DNA from: Arcticibacter sp045629565
GTDB lineage: Bacteria; Bacteroidota; Bacteroidia; Sphingobacteriales; Sphingobacteriaceae
Length of the DNA stretch: 64,000 bases
Direction: 5' to 3'
NCBI RefSeq assembly: GCF_045629565.1
Contig: NZ_JAZQRL010000129.1
Location: 1 to 64,000, forward strand
Part shown: positions 16,603 through 24,860 of the stretch, in pieces
Layout: every line of letters starts with the position of its first letter
Position numbering within the stretch: the first letter of the stretch is position 1
Position numbers and translations under genes: made by a program
Notes under the pieces: model-generated
What the model was told of the DNA's origin: nothing
The model's input: the letters and a program-made list of their open reading frames with translations, nothing else
Database searches by the model: none

Positions 16603-17055
16603 ATGCAAGAGATCAAAAAGGTTCTGTACCAGAAGTGTATAGGGTATGCCGATGAGCGGATATCCTCCATTGAAAAGGCGTTACAGGCGTCACATGAGGC
16701 CTCGGTCAACGACACGAAGAGCAGTGCCGGCGATAAGTATGAAACAACGCGCGAGATGATGCAGCAAGAGATATCCCGAAATGCTCAGCAGCTAATGGAA
16801 GCGAAGAAGCTGCGTATGGCGCTTGATAAATTCAGTCCTGAAGCGACTTCAGATATGATCAAGCAAGGCAGTCTTGTGGTTACTTCCGGTGGTGATTTCT
16901 ATATCAGTATCAGTGCAGGGCAAGTGATGGCGGTGGGAAGGTCTGTATATGCCATATCTGCACATTCGCCGATCGGGCGCCTGATGATGGGGCGTAAGGC
17001 CGGGGACTCTATAGAAATGAACAAGAAGATCTTTAGTATACTACAAGTTTACTAA
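16603..17055 (+). CDS. GreA/GreB-like protein (coiled-coil plus C-terminal domain)
   Basis: A 150-residue protein with the two-part layout of Gre factors. An N-terminal helical hairpin (about 1-75, with ETTREMMQQEI) is followed by an FKBP-like C-terminal domain ending SPIGRLMMGRKAGDSIEM, which is the Gre hallmark (SP-G..L-G-K-GD). The acidic tip residues needed for transcript cleavage are not obvious in the hairpin, so it may bind RNA polymerase without cleaving. Bacteroidota carry several such paralogs, and some are mislabelled 3-oxoacyl-ACP synthase. It converges with the DUF421 gene, with 7 bp between stops. Confidence 0.72.
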   Translation: MQEIKKVLYQKCIGYADERISSIEKALQASHEASVNDTKSSAGDKYETTREMMQQEISRNAQQLMEAKKLRMALDKFSPEATSDMIKQGSLVVTSGGDFYISISAGQVMAVGRSVYAISAHSPIGRLMMGRKAGDSIEMNKKIFSILQVY

Positions 17056-17062
17056 CCTGGCG

Positions 17063-17758
17063 CTATCGCACTCGTTTAGCGTCTATTGCCTCCACCCAGC
17101 GCTTCCGGTTGCACCTTTTACAACGACATTCGTCTGCGGCGGGATGCTTTTCGACGTTTCCGCAGAAGGAGCAGGCGTAAATCCCGGCTTTGGAGATCCT
17201 GAATACCGCCTTTTCGAATAGCTCCGGAAGGATTGGTAACCCATAGCGTACCTTTTCATCAGGATAAAAATAGACACTGATATTTCCTGAGGTTTCAATG
17301 ATTGCTGTCTCCACTTGTCCGAGATGAGAAATGCTGTATTGCCTGAGTTCAGAGAAGAATTCATCATAAGCGAGACCTTCTTTGCTGAAATTGTCTATAG
17401 AAAACTCACCATCGCGAATGAGGTAGGTCGCTTTTCCTTCGACGAGCGTATCGAAGTCACTGCTTTTGGCAGTGAGGTATGTTGTAAGTCTGTAAGAGGC
17501 AACGATGATCGTGAAGATCACCACCGGTATAAGCATTCCTACCTCCCTATAGAACATCGGGTCGCCGGCGGCGGATCCAAGGCTTATGATGACAACCAGT
17601 TCAAAGACTGAAAGCTGGCCGACTCCCCGTTTTCCGAGCAGGCGTAGGCCTACCAATATGATGACGTACATGGCGAGGGTACGAGCCGCAATTTCAACCA
17701 GAAATACCCAGTCTTCTTCACCCATTAACAGCTTCGTCCAGTCTATTTTCAGCAGCAT
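17063..17758 (-). CDS. DUF421 (YetF-like) membrane protein with zinc ribbon
   Basis: A 231-residue protein. Three N-terminal transmembrane segments (about 18-38, 48-65, 72-90) lead into the DUF421 cytoplasmic domain (VEGKATYLIRDGEFS, then LRQYSISHLGQVETAIIE). An added C-terminal tail holds CSFCGN and CRCKRC, a likely zinc ribbon. YetF/YrbG-type proteins are linked to membrane and stress responses and to spore germination in Bacilli; no mechanism is settled. Its start codon lies inside one arm of an 18-bp inverted repeat. Confidence 0.83.
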   Translation of the reverse strand: MLLKIDWTKLLMGEEDWVFLVEIAARTLAMYVIILVGLRLLGKRGVGQLSVFELVVIISLGSAAGDPMFYREVGMLIPVVIFTIIVASYRLTTYLTAKSSDFDTLVEGKATYLIRDGEFSIDNFSKEGLAYDEFFSELRQYSISHLGQVETAIIETSGNISVYFYPDEKVRYGLPILPELFEKAVFRISKAGIYACSFCGNVEKHPAADECRCKRCNRKRWVEAIDAKRVR

Positions 17759-17829
17759 TTCTTTTCAGATAATATTTATACCTTTAGAAACAAAAGCACA
17801 GGTATTTGTTTGAAATGCTGCTGAAAATA
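17744..17829. repeat. 18-bp perfect inverted repeat around a 50-bp intergenic core
   Basis: Arms 17744-17761 and 17812-17829 are exact reverse complements (core GAAATGCTGCTGAAAATA). The left arm holds the start codon of the DUF421 gene (-) and the right arm that of a 24-codon ORF (+). The 50-bp core would contain any promoter. It may be an inverted duplication of the gene start or an invertible promoter. Confidence 0.8.
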
Positions 17830-17889
17830 CTACTTACCATAGCGGGCGTACTTCTTCTGATCTGGATCAGGAAGAGGTTCAGGTTTTGA
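17815..17889 (+). CDS. Tiny single-helix membrane ORF (24 aa)
   Basis: Encodes MLLKILLTIAGVLLLIWIRK and four more residues, ending RFRF: one transmembrane helix with a basic C-terminus. The first codons mirror those of the divergent DUF421 gene because both lie in the inverted repeat. It may be a real small membrane protein or a chance result of the duplication. Confidence 0.4.
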   Translation: MLLKILLTIAGVLLLIWIRKRFRF

Positions 17890-17901
17890 AGACGAAAGCG
17901 C

Positions 17902-18483
17902 TTACTCCTGAAGCGCTTTTGAAATAAGAGAGGATCCTTCAGGACTGTACGGTAATTGCAGCGCGGCGGCATGTCCGTCTTTACTCATCTTTTTCCATGT
18001 TTTCCGTAATACGTTGATCATCTTTTCTTCACTTAACTTTCGGATGAGATCGTCATATTGGAATTCAAGGAAAACCAGGCAAAGGGCATCTTCGATAACC
18101 TGAACGTCAGCATCCAGTTTCAGTCGCTGCTTTTGAATGATCTGTTGAACCCGCTCTACTTCTTCGGGCGTATAGCCAACCTGAGTTAAGATCGCTCCTG
18201 CTTTAGCTGCGTGGAATTTGCCAAGATCACTTCTCCATTTAAGGTATCCGGTCCTTCCTTCTGGATAGTCGCTGCGGGGACTCTCCCACCTACCAATATG
18301 CTGGCTTCTTGATGCGAGGAGCAGGTATTCATTTGCATCAGGCTGAATCTTCTTCACCCAGTTATAGAGTTCGATCGCGTAAAAATATTCTGCCGGAAAG
18401 GTTTGCCCTTTCCATACGACCTGATCAGGACTTTGCTTATTGTATTGGTCAAAAAGCTCGAAAGCTTGTTGCAATTTGCTCAT
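17902..18483 (-). CDS. DUF4202 domain-containing protein
   Basis: A 193-residue soluble helical protein matching DUF4202 over its whole length. The distinctive motifs are ASRSQHIGRWESPRSDYP and GRTGYLKWRSDLGKFHA, then a helical end (DGHAAALQLPYSPEG). The conserved His, Arg and Asp residues suggest an HD-like active site, but no reaction is published that I know of. It is monocistronic. Confidence 0.87.
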   Translation of the reverse strand: MSKLQQAFELFDQYNKQSPDQVVWKGQTFPAEYFYAIELYNWVKKIQPDANEYLLLASRSQHIGRWESPRSDYPEGRTGYLKWRSDLGKFHAAKAGAILTQVGYTPEEVERVQQIIQKQRLKLDADVQVIEDALCLVFLEFQYDDLIRKLSEEKMINVLRKTWKKMSKDGHAAALQLPYSPEGSSLISKALQE

Positions 18484-18555
18484 AAGGTTTTTTTGAAATT
18501 ACTTATTCTTTCTTCGCGAAGATACCCAAGTCATGAATAAAACAAAATAAGGATT

Positions 18556-19755
18556 CTAGAAATCGCCGGGCTCGTATTGGTAGACTACCTGATAAGGCAG
18601 ATTTTTCAGCTTTTGAGCAAGTTGACCGATCTGGAGATTTTCTTTCTGGGGAGTTGGCTCGCATATGCTGTATGCCTTGCCTTGGTAGATGATAGGTTTC
18701 CCGATTACTTTGTCAAAACGGACTGCCATGGTTATGTGTGTAGGATAAAGTACAGCGATCATGGGGAGATTGTAAATCTCTTTCACCAGGTAAAAAAACA
18801 GTGCAGCGCGGTCGTCGCAATCGCTGTATTTAGCGAACAGCGTTTCTTCGGCCGAAAGCCTCTTCTCCTTACCGAAATTTTCTTCATCATCTTCATAAAG
18901 GAAAGCGTAACGGGTAAAGCGCATCAAATAGTCAACACCTTTTTTTTGGCTCATGCCGTCGATATTCTGTTTCAGCAAGGGAATAAGAGAACCATACGTT
19001 TCTTTACTTAAAGGGATGTTGAAGTAAGATTCGAAGTCTACTCCCGGATAGTTTGCGAATATGGTTTCTATTTCGGGATTCAACTTCACCGCAAAATGAT
19101 AGGTTTTCTGCTTGTATTTAAATTCCAGTTTTTTAACCTTATACTGCTCGGGCCTGAAGTCGGGGAGCCTTGTAATCTTGTAAGAGAATGAGCGCGTTGC
19201 TTCAGGAATGGAAATCCGCACCGGTAAAGGAGGATTCGTATGAAGATCAGCTTTTGGATAATCGTGTATGTTCAGGCACATGTACTTCCTGTCATCTACC
19301 ATAAAGAAAGGTATGTCAGCGATATCTTCGTCATTGTAGACGTAGAAGATGATCTTATCGCCTGCTATCGCCAGTCGGGCGTCATATCCTGACTTGCTTA
19401 ATAAAAACCATTTGTATAGCGTGTAACGAGTATAGTTCTCGGCTTTGGGACTGATTTGTTGAGCGACTCTTCTGATGAGTTGGTAATAGAGCCAGTCGTT
19501 CAATTGGTAACGTAGGCGGTATGCGAGCATCGAGTCCACCATGGGCTCATATTTACTTGCGTTAAGTGAAGTAAAAAACGCCCTGATGGAAGACGGCTCA
19601 AGCGCAGGTGGAGACGGGATATGAACGGACTGGTCTACTTCCAGATTATAAGTGCTCTCGTAAAATTCAAAACAGTATTGCCCACTCCCGCTTTGTGCGA
19701 GAGTGTGGCTGATGCAGCCAATAAACATAGAAATATACAATACTACTCTGAACAT
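18556..19755 (-). CDS. Secreted transglutaminase-like protein
   Basis: A 399-residue protein with a signal peptide ending near residue 20 (TLAQ). The C-terminal third has a transglutaminase-like triad: Cys in YSDCDDRAALFF, His in TPTHITMAV (seen as YPTHITMAV), and an Asp/Glu candidate in CEPTPQ. The N-terminal 250 residues are beta-rich and unassigned. In Bacteroidota such periplasmic proteins are uncharacterised and may act as peptidases or cross-linkers. It is monocistronic. Confidence 0.65.
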   Translation of the reverse strand: MFRVVLYISMFIGCISHTLAQSGSGQYCFEFYESTYNLEVDQSVHIPSPPALEPSSIRAFFTSLNASKYEPMVDSMLAYRLRYQLNDWLYYQLIRRVAQQISPKAENYTRYTLYKWFLLSKSGYDARLAIAGDKIIFYVYNDEDIADIPFFMVDDRKYMCLNIHDYPKADLHTNPPLPVRISIPEATRSFSYKITRLPDFRPEQYKVKKLEFKYKQKTYHFAVKLNPEIETIFANYPGVDFESYFNIPLSKETYGSLIPLLKQNIDGMSQKKGVDYLMRFTRYAFLYEDDEENFGKEKRLSAEETLFAKYSDCDDRAALFFYLVKEIYNLPMIAVLYPTHITMAVRFDKVIGKPIIYQGKAYSICEPTPQKENLQIGQLAQKLKNLPYQVVYQYEPGDF

Positions 19756-19860
19756 GATCGTAACCCTCTTATAAAGTTACGTGTAGCCGAGTAAGAAAGT
19801 TTGCATATTAACACATTGTTACCTGATCGTTATCATCTAATTAAAGTTTGGCTTCCTGTC

Positions 19861-21492
19861 TTACGGTTTCACGTTCTTCAACGGAACCAGGCTGTTCAGG
19901 TAATCTTCGATATTTGAGTAGCCGCTTTTGTTAATCAGAGCGGCATCAGAAGCATCATTAGGATTAAGCCCTTTGCTTTTCTCATAAGCGTCGGGCATTC
20001 CATCATTGTCTGAGTCCACATAGGGCTTTCCTTTGTAAACCGGATAGCCGCCGACCTGGCTTACATCCGTAATGATCCCCTTTTTATATGAATCTTCTGG
20101 AAGCCGTCTTTTAATGTATTCCTTTCCAACTCCTGTTTTTCCGTTCTCTGTATACTCTATCTTTCCGGTCTTCACTTGTCTGATGATACGCTCATCAACG
20201 GCGTCACGCTTCGGGAGTGCAGCACCTACGTTTGTCAGCACATAATGGTAAGCCTCCTGAGCAGAAAGGGTTGACACCGGGCTCATGGGGAGGGGTTTAT
20301 CCACTTTGATGCGGGCAAGCTGGTCGCCCGCATCTGGAAGGTTTCCGATCTGCACACCGCCGTCCCAGTTATTTTTTGTTACTTTATCGTTGCCCTCTAC
20401 AATATTTCCATGAACGTATGCCTTTCCGAACTGGTTCCTGTTCGCCTGGTCTCTACCGGATTCAGGCTTCAGAATCCGGTGAGCGATAGGTTCATTAAGG
20501 GGGGTAATGGGTCCCGGCTTGTAGTAGTTATTTATAAAATTGTAAAGGGATTTATTATCGCCTCCGTCGGCACTCCTGTTCCACCAGTTGAAAATAACAT
20601 TGTTAACGAACCCGAAGTCACCATACATGCCGATGGAAGGGTTGCGGCTGATATTATTTGCCCATAGATTGCGCATAAATGTACTGTTAAGTCCACCTAT
20701 CGTGCTTCCGAAGGCATGGTTATAGGTATCGAGCGCTTCGGAGAAAATTGAATTTTGAATGGTGACGTTTACGGTGGGCAGTTTTTCCGGCTTTGAGCCA
20801 TCGCCTTTATCATAAACGTGTCTGTACATCGACATGTTCTCATCAAGCCCCCAGCTGGCGGACACATGGTCAATTATGATATTGCCGACGCCATTACCTC
20901 CAAGGGCATCATCACGACGGGTTACGTCTGTTCCGCCTCTGCGGAAACGCATATATCTGATCACGACATCGTGTGTGTTGATCCAGAGCGATTCGCCTGC
21001 AATGCAGACCCCGTCGCCGGGAGCGGACTGACCTGCAATGGTTATGTAAGGAGCACGAATAATTACCGGACTTTCAAGGTTGATGATTCCCGCCACATTG
21101 AATACGATGATACGGGCGCCCCCCTGCTCGCAAGCTTCACGTAAAGTGCCCGGCCCCCTATCTGCAAGCGAAGTCACCACATAAACTTTTCCTCCCCTGC
21201 CTCCGAAGCTGTAAGCTCCGCCACCTTCCGCACCTGGAAACGCTGGAATAGATGCCTGCGGCAAATCAGCGGGTTTAGACGCCCATGGGATGAATGGTTT
21301 TCCTTGTTTATTGTCCCGTTCTACGACCGGAAGAGCCTTTTTCCATGCTTCGTCGGATAGCCTTTCATACTCTTTCATTACTGAGTCGGCATGTGCTTCC
21401 ATATGTTTCGGTATGACAGGGTACTGCGCTGACACTTGTGCCGCATACCCGGTTGCTGCTGTGAGGAGCAAAATGTTCCAGACTTTCTTCAT
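19861..21492 (-). CDS. Secreted pectate lyase (polysaccharide lyase family 1-like)
   Basis: A 543-residue exported enzyme. The signal peptide ends VSAQ (about residue 22). A right-handed beta-helix domain starts at FPGAEGGGAYSFGGRGG (about 82) and has VTSLADRGPGTLREA, ITIAGQSAPGDG, IRYMRFRRG and IIIDHVSASWGLDE, which are the PL1 landmarks near the Ca2+ and catalytic-Arg sites. The C-terminal tail carries an acidic EF-hand-like stretch (DSDNDGMPDAYEKSKG). It cleaves polygalacturonate by beta-elimination. It is monocistronic with a -7 box upstream. Confidence 0.9.
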   Translation of the reverse strand: MKKVWNILLLTAATGYAAQVSAQYPVIPKHMEAHADSVMKEYERLSDEAWKKALPVVERDNKQGKPFIPWASKPADLPQASIPAFPGAEGGGAYSFGGRGGKVYVVTSLADRGPGTLREACEQGGARIIVFNVAGIINLESPVIIRAPYITIAGQSAPGDGVCIAGESLWINTHDVVIRYMRFRRGGTDVTRRDDALGGNGVGNIIIDHVSASWGLDENMSMYRHVYDKGDGSKPEKLPTVNVTIQNSIFSEALDTYNHAFGSTIGGLNSTFMRNLWANNISRNPSIGMYGDFGFVNNVIFNWWNRSADGGDNKSLYNFINNYYKPGPITPLNEPIAHRILKPESGRDQANRNQFGKAYVHGNIVEGNDKVTKNNWDGGVQIGNLPDAGDQLARIKVDKPLPMSPVSTLSAQEAYHYVLTNVGAALPKRDAVDERIIRQVKTGKIEYTENGKTGVGKEYIKRRLPEDSYKKGIITDVSQVGGYPVYKGKPYVDSDNDGMPDAYEKSKGLNPNDASDAALINKSGYSNIEDYLNSLVPLKNVKP

Positions 21493-21515
21493 TAATCTAA
21501 GCGTTGGTTATCTCT

Positions 21516-21523
21516 CAAAGATA
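21516..21523 (-). promoter_or_regulatory. Bacteroidota -7 box (TATCTTTG)
   Basis: On the minus strand TATCTTTG fits TAnnTTTG and lies 23 bp before the pectate-lyase ATG. No -33 TTTG is obvious. Confidence 0.4.
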
Positions 21524-21572
21524 TGTGCCGGGAAAGTTAATCGATAATACGATTTTGGCGGAGTTTTGTAGC

Positions 21573-21668
21573 ATGTTATCATTTATTATGCTGATGGCGG
21601 CTGCGGCAGTTATTCTGGTTTTTACTTACTCCAAACAAAAGGCAGGGATCTGGTATTTTATTCTCTAA
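21573..21668 (+). CDS. Small hydrophobic ORF (31 aa) before DUF72 gene
   Basis: Encodes MLSFIMLMAAAAVILVFTYS and 11 more residues: one transmembrane helix followed by a short basic tail. The stop is 12 bp before the DUF72 ATG, which would suit a leader or small membrane protein in the same transcript. No family is recognised. Confidence 0.4.
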   Translation: MLSFIMLMAAAAVILVFTYSKQKAGIWYFIL

Positions 21669-21680
21669 AACATACGCTTT

Positions 21681-22403
21681 ATGGTCAGGTGGCATATCGG
21701 TTGTTCCGGCTTTCACTACAAGCACTGGAAAAACCTGTTTTATCCGGAGGGACTTGCGCAGAACAAATGGTTTTCCTTCTATGCCGGGCACTTCAGTGCT
21801 TTGGAACTAAACGCAACCTTTTACAGAACTCCCACGCTGAAATCATTGGCGAACTGGTATACTATCAGTCCGGATGGTTTCAACTTTGCCGTTAAAGCGC
21901 CCCGGACGATTACCCATTACAGGAAGTTTAACGACGTTCAGGATATTATCACCCGTTTCTACGATCTTATACAAACAGGACTTCAGGAGAAACTGGCAGT
22001 GGTGCTGTTCCAGCTACACCCCCATTATGCTTATACGGAGGCTCATCTGGATGCCATGATGAACAGTTTGAGCCCTTCTTTTACAAATGTTGTCGAATTT
22101 CGCCATCCCAGTTGGTGGAACGCAGACGTTTACCGCACGTTCGGTGAAAGAAATATAGTTTTTAGCGGCATAAGCCATCCTACTCTGCCGGACGATGTTA
22201 TAAGCAATTCGCGGTCGCTCTATTACCGCTTCCATGGCGCGGCAAACCTTTACAGCTCTGAATATTCTACAGAGGAGCTTGCTGCTTTTGTGAGGTTAGT
22301 TGAAGAGAGGGATGTGTCGGACGCCTATATCTTCTTTAATAACGATATTGGCGGAGCAGCGGTGAGGAATGCGGCTGAACTTAGAAAGCTCATTTCCCTG
22401 TAA
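21681..22403 (+). CDS. DUF72 (YecE-like) protein
   Basis: A 240-residue TIM-barrel protein of the DUF72/YecE family. Visible motifs are IGCSGFHYKHW, then FYRTPT, FAVKAPRTITH, VVEFRHPSWW, YYRFHGAANLYSSEYS and FFNNDIGGAAVRNA. The family is widespread with no proven enzyme activity. Residues Arg/His/Asn are conserved in the barrel mouth. It is probably soluble. It is followed by about 380 bp with no large gene. Confidence 0.9.
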   Translation: MVRWHIGCSGFHYKHWKNLFYPEGLAQNKWFSFYAGHFSALELNATFYRTPTLKSLANWYTISPDGFNFAVKAPRTITHYRKFNDVQDIITRFYDLIQTGLQEKLAVVLFQLHPHYAYTEAHLDAMMNSLSPSFTNVVEFRHPSWWNADVYRTFGERNIVFSGISHPTLPDDVISNSRSLYYRFHGAANLYSSEYSTEELAAFVRLVEERDVSDAYIFFNNDIGGAAVRNAAELRKLISL

Positions 22404-22465
22404 CATTGTGAATGAACAGATTTAAGTACTTGATTAAGTGGAAAATTTAACTGACATTTGAAATA

Positions 22466-22618
22466 ATGGCAACGTTAATACGTACATACGGCAATTTAGA
22501 GAACTCTGTGGCACGACCGCAGGGTGTCAACGTTGTATGTGGGTATGCGGTATTCCAAAATTCCAAGGACTTTATTACTATAGCCCCGGCCATACTTGGT
22601 CTTGGGGCCAGCCAATAA
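22466..22618 (+). CDS. Orphan small ORF (50 aa)
   Basis: Encodes 50 residues beginning MATLIRTYGNLENSVARPQ and ending ILGLGASQ. It is not recognised and has no clear ribosome-binding site. It lies in a 380-bp gap, between the DUF72 gene and the 13-bp inverted repeat. Gly/Ala-rich C-terminus. It could be a small secreted or regulatory peptide, or noise. Confidence 0.3.
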   Translation: MATLIRTYGNLENSVARPQGVNVVCGYAVFQNSKDFITIAPAILGLGASQ

Positions 22619-22642
22619 GCAATCGTTTTTATTTCTTAGCTT

Positions 22643-22715
22643 TTACTGAATGGTTATTATCTTAATGACCATCAAATGCTTTTTAATTTTTTAAGAGCGC
22701 AGAACCATTCAGTAA
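22643..22715. repeat. 13-bp perfect inverted repeat with 47-bp core
   Basis: Arms TTACTGAATGGTT (22643-22655) and AACCATTCAGTAA (22703-22715) are exact complements. The core is AT-rich. It lies 71 bp upstream of the Rnk-like gene, in the promoter or leader region. The spacing resembles the 18-bp repeat at 17744-17829, but the arm sequences are unrelated. Confidence 0.7.
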
Positions 22716-22786
22716 GTCACCTAAGACATACGTACGATGCTGGAGGCTTCCCATCACAGACACATCAATAATCTAAATTATTTATT

Positions 22787-23209
22787 ATGAAGACAGAACA
22801 ATTAATTATCGTTAAAAAAGAATTAGAATTACTTAAAAAACATTTAGCACATAGCGACCTTTCTGAATTCAACCGGAACAAACTATTGGCTGAGCTGAAG
22901 TCGGCCAAAATAATGAAAGAGCAAGAGCTGCCCGATGACGTGGTATGTCTAGACTCCAAGATAGATATTCAGGAGATGACCAGCAAGCAGACATTTACTT
23001 TTCATCTGGTGCTTCCGTCTGAAGCGAATATGAAACAGAAAAAAATCTCCGTGTTTGCTCCTATTGGAATTGCTTTATTAGGTTATCGCAAAGGCTCAAT
23101 TGTTCAATGGGAAATGCCTAATGGGTTGAAGACTTTCGAAATTTTAAGGGTTGTTCAGCATGTTAGTCAGGAGACGTCTGATCTGGCGACAGATGGGATT
23201 TCGCAGTAA
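22787..23209 (+). CDS. Rnk/GreA C-terminal-domain protein
   Basis: A 140-residue protein: an N-terminal charged helix (VKKELELLKKHLAHS) and a GreA-like C-terminal domain (FHLVLPSEAN, then SVFAPIGIALLGYRKGSIVQWEMP). It resembles Rnk, the regulator of nucleoside-diphosphate kinase, more than GreA because the long coiled coil is missing. Such proteins bind RNA polymerase near the secondary channel. It stands alone behind an inverted repeat and is followed by a 209-bp structured leader of sdaA. Confidence 0.78.
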   Translation: MKTEQLIIVKKELELLKKHLAHSDLSEFNRNKLLAELKSAKIMKEQELPDDVVCLDSKIDIQEMTSKQTFTFHLVLPSEANMKQKKISVFAPIGIALLGYRKGSIVQWEMPNGLKTFEILRVVQHVSQETSDLATDGISQ

Positions 23210-23318
23210 TAATTATGTTATAATCTTAAATAGTTAGGCGGAATTTTGTGATTTACAATTGTTCTCGTGATTTATTGCCATTTATTTAGTATCTATATAT
23301 ACATTTAGCAGAAAAAGT

Positions 23319-23395
23319 CCCGAAAATTGAGCTTTTTACTAGGGTATTCTGTAAAATCGGGCGTTTAAGTCAAGCTTTGGTAAAAGCGCCCGATT
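23319..23395 (+). promoter_or_regulatory. Candidate alternating RNA leader of sdaA
   Basis: The segment AATCGGGCG (23355-23363) pairs perfectly with CGCCCGATT (23387-23395). Its TCGGG part can instead pair with CCCGA (23319-23323) upstream. The two pairings are mutually exclusive, as in attenuators and riboswitches. The second hairpin ends 23 bp before the sdaA ATG, so it could block translation. No known riboswitch class is recognised. Confidence 0.5.
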
Positions 23396-23418
23396 AAATG
23401 TTAACAGACTAAAACAAA

Positions 23419-24849
23419 ATGCAAGAAGAACAGATCTCGGTATTCGATATTTTTAAAATAGGCATTGGTCCTTCCAGTTCACATACATTAGGCCCCTGGA
23501 GGGCAGCACAAAAGTTCGTTCAAGCACTGGATAAACAGGGCTCGGTTGGAAGCATCAGTTCTCTCAAAGTAGTGTTGTATGGATCGCTTGCAAAAACGGG
23601 TAAAGGCCACGGCACTGACTTGGCTGTCCTTTTAGGCCTTAGCGGCTTTGACCCGGTAACTATTCCTACGCATAACATTACGGAAACTTTCGACATCATC
23701 AGGCATTCATCTGTCATTCAATTAGATGGTAGATATTCTGTGCCGTTTAATTTTTCAGAGGATTTAGAATTCCGGATGTTTGAATCGCTTCCGGATCATC
23801 CTAATGCGCTTACATTCACGGCGTTTACTACAGGAGGATTGGAAATTTCTGAAACGTATTTCTCCATTGGCGGAGGATTTATATACGGAAAAAGTGACGA
23901 CCCGGCACAGACAAAAAGCAGAAGGGTGTTACTCGCCTATCCGATCGGATTTGCGAATGACCTCCTCGGATATGTTGAAGGAAGCGGAAAAGCCATTTCG
24001 CAAATAGTACATGAAAATGAGCTTAGCTGGAGGAGTACTGCGGAGATCGGGCGGGAGCTTCAGGCTATCTGGCAGGTAATGAAGGACAGCGTTTTCAAGG
24101 GTTGTCATACAAGAGGTGTGCTTCCGGGCGGGCTTGAAGTAAAGAGACGGGCTGCCGAAATTAACCAGACTCTCTTGGGTAATGAACATTATGACGGTTA
24201 CTCTCAATGGACGGAGCGCATAAAGACGAAAGACACTGGCTTTCAGTACACGCTTGATTGGGTGAGTTGCTTTGCGCTCGCTGTAAATGAGGAGAACGCC
24301 GCTTATGGCCGTGTGGTCACCTCCCCTACAAACGGCGCCGCAGGGGTCATTCCCGCCGTATTGTTGTATTATTTGATTTTTTGCGACGGAAAGGAAACTG
24401 ATGTGATGCGTTTCTTGCTTACTGCCTCCGAAACGGGTTGTATTTTTAAAAAGAGTGCGACGATTTCGGCCGCAATGGGCGGATGCCAGGCAGAGATCGG
24501 TGTATCGTCGGCTATGGCTGCCTCGGGTCTTACGGAGGTATTAGGCGGCACTCCACAGCAATGCCTCATGGCGGCGGAGATTGCTATGGAGCACCACCTG
24601 GGTATGACATGCGACCCCGTAGGGGGATTAGTACAAATTCCTTGTATTGAAAGGAACACCATGGGAGCGATTAAGGCAATTACAGCGGCGCAGCTTGCCC
24701 TGCACAGTGACCCTAAGGTAGCCAAGGTATCCCTTGACAATGTTGTAAAGACCATGTGGGAGACCGCGCAGGACATGCATTCCCGTTATAAAGAGACTTC
24801 GGAGGGAGGATTGGCCATCAATATCCCGATTAGTCTCAGTGATTGTTAA
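23419..24849 (+). CDS. sdaA: L-serine dehydratase (iron-sulfur, single chain)
   Basis: A 476-residue L-serine ammonia-lyase that converts L-serine to pyruvate and ammonia in the cytosol. It has the fused beta-alpha layout: IGPSSSHTLGPW at the N-terminus (allosteric/beta domain) and the alpha domain with TSPTNGAAGVIPAVL, ISAAMGGCQAEIGVSSAMAAS, TCDPVGGLVQIPCIERN. The Cys residues in GGCQ, MTCDPV and IPCIER are the [4Fe-4S] ligands. Length matches type 2 enzymes. A structured leader precedes it, which suggests regulated translation or attenuation. It converges with the SDR gene. Confidence 0.95.
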   Translation: MQEEQISVFDIFKIGIGPSSSHTLGPWRAAQKFVQALDKQGSVGSISSLKVVLYGSLAKTGKGHGTDLAVLLGLSGFDPVTIPTHNITETFDIIRHSSVIQLDGRYSVPFNFSEDLEFRMFESLPDHPNALTFTAFTTGGLEISETYFSIGGGFIYGKSDDPAQTKSRRVLLAYPIGFANDLLGYVEGSGKAISQIVHENELSWRSTAEIGRELQAIWQVMKDSVFKGCHTRGVLPGGLEVKRRAAEINQTLLGNEHYDGYSQWTERIKTKDTGFQYTLDWVSCFALAVNEENAAYGRVVTSPTNGAAGVIPAVLLYYLIFCDGKETDVMRFLLTASETGCIFKKSATISAAMGGCQAEIGVSSAMAASGLTEVLGGTPQQCLMAAEIAMEHHLGMTCDPVGGLVQIPCIERNTMGAIKAITAAQLALHSDPKVAKVSLDNVVKTMWETAQDMHSRYKETSEGGLAINIPISLSDC

Positions 24850-24860
24850 ACCCCCATCCC

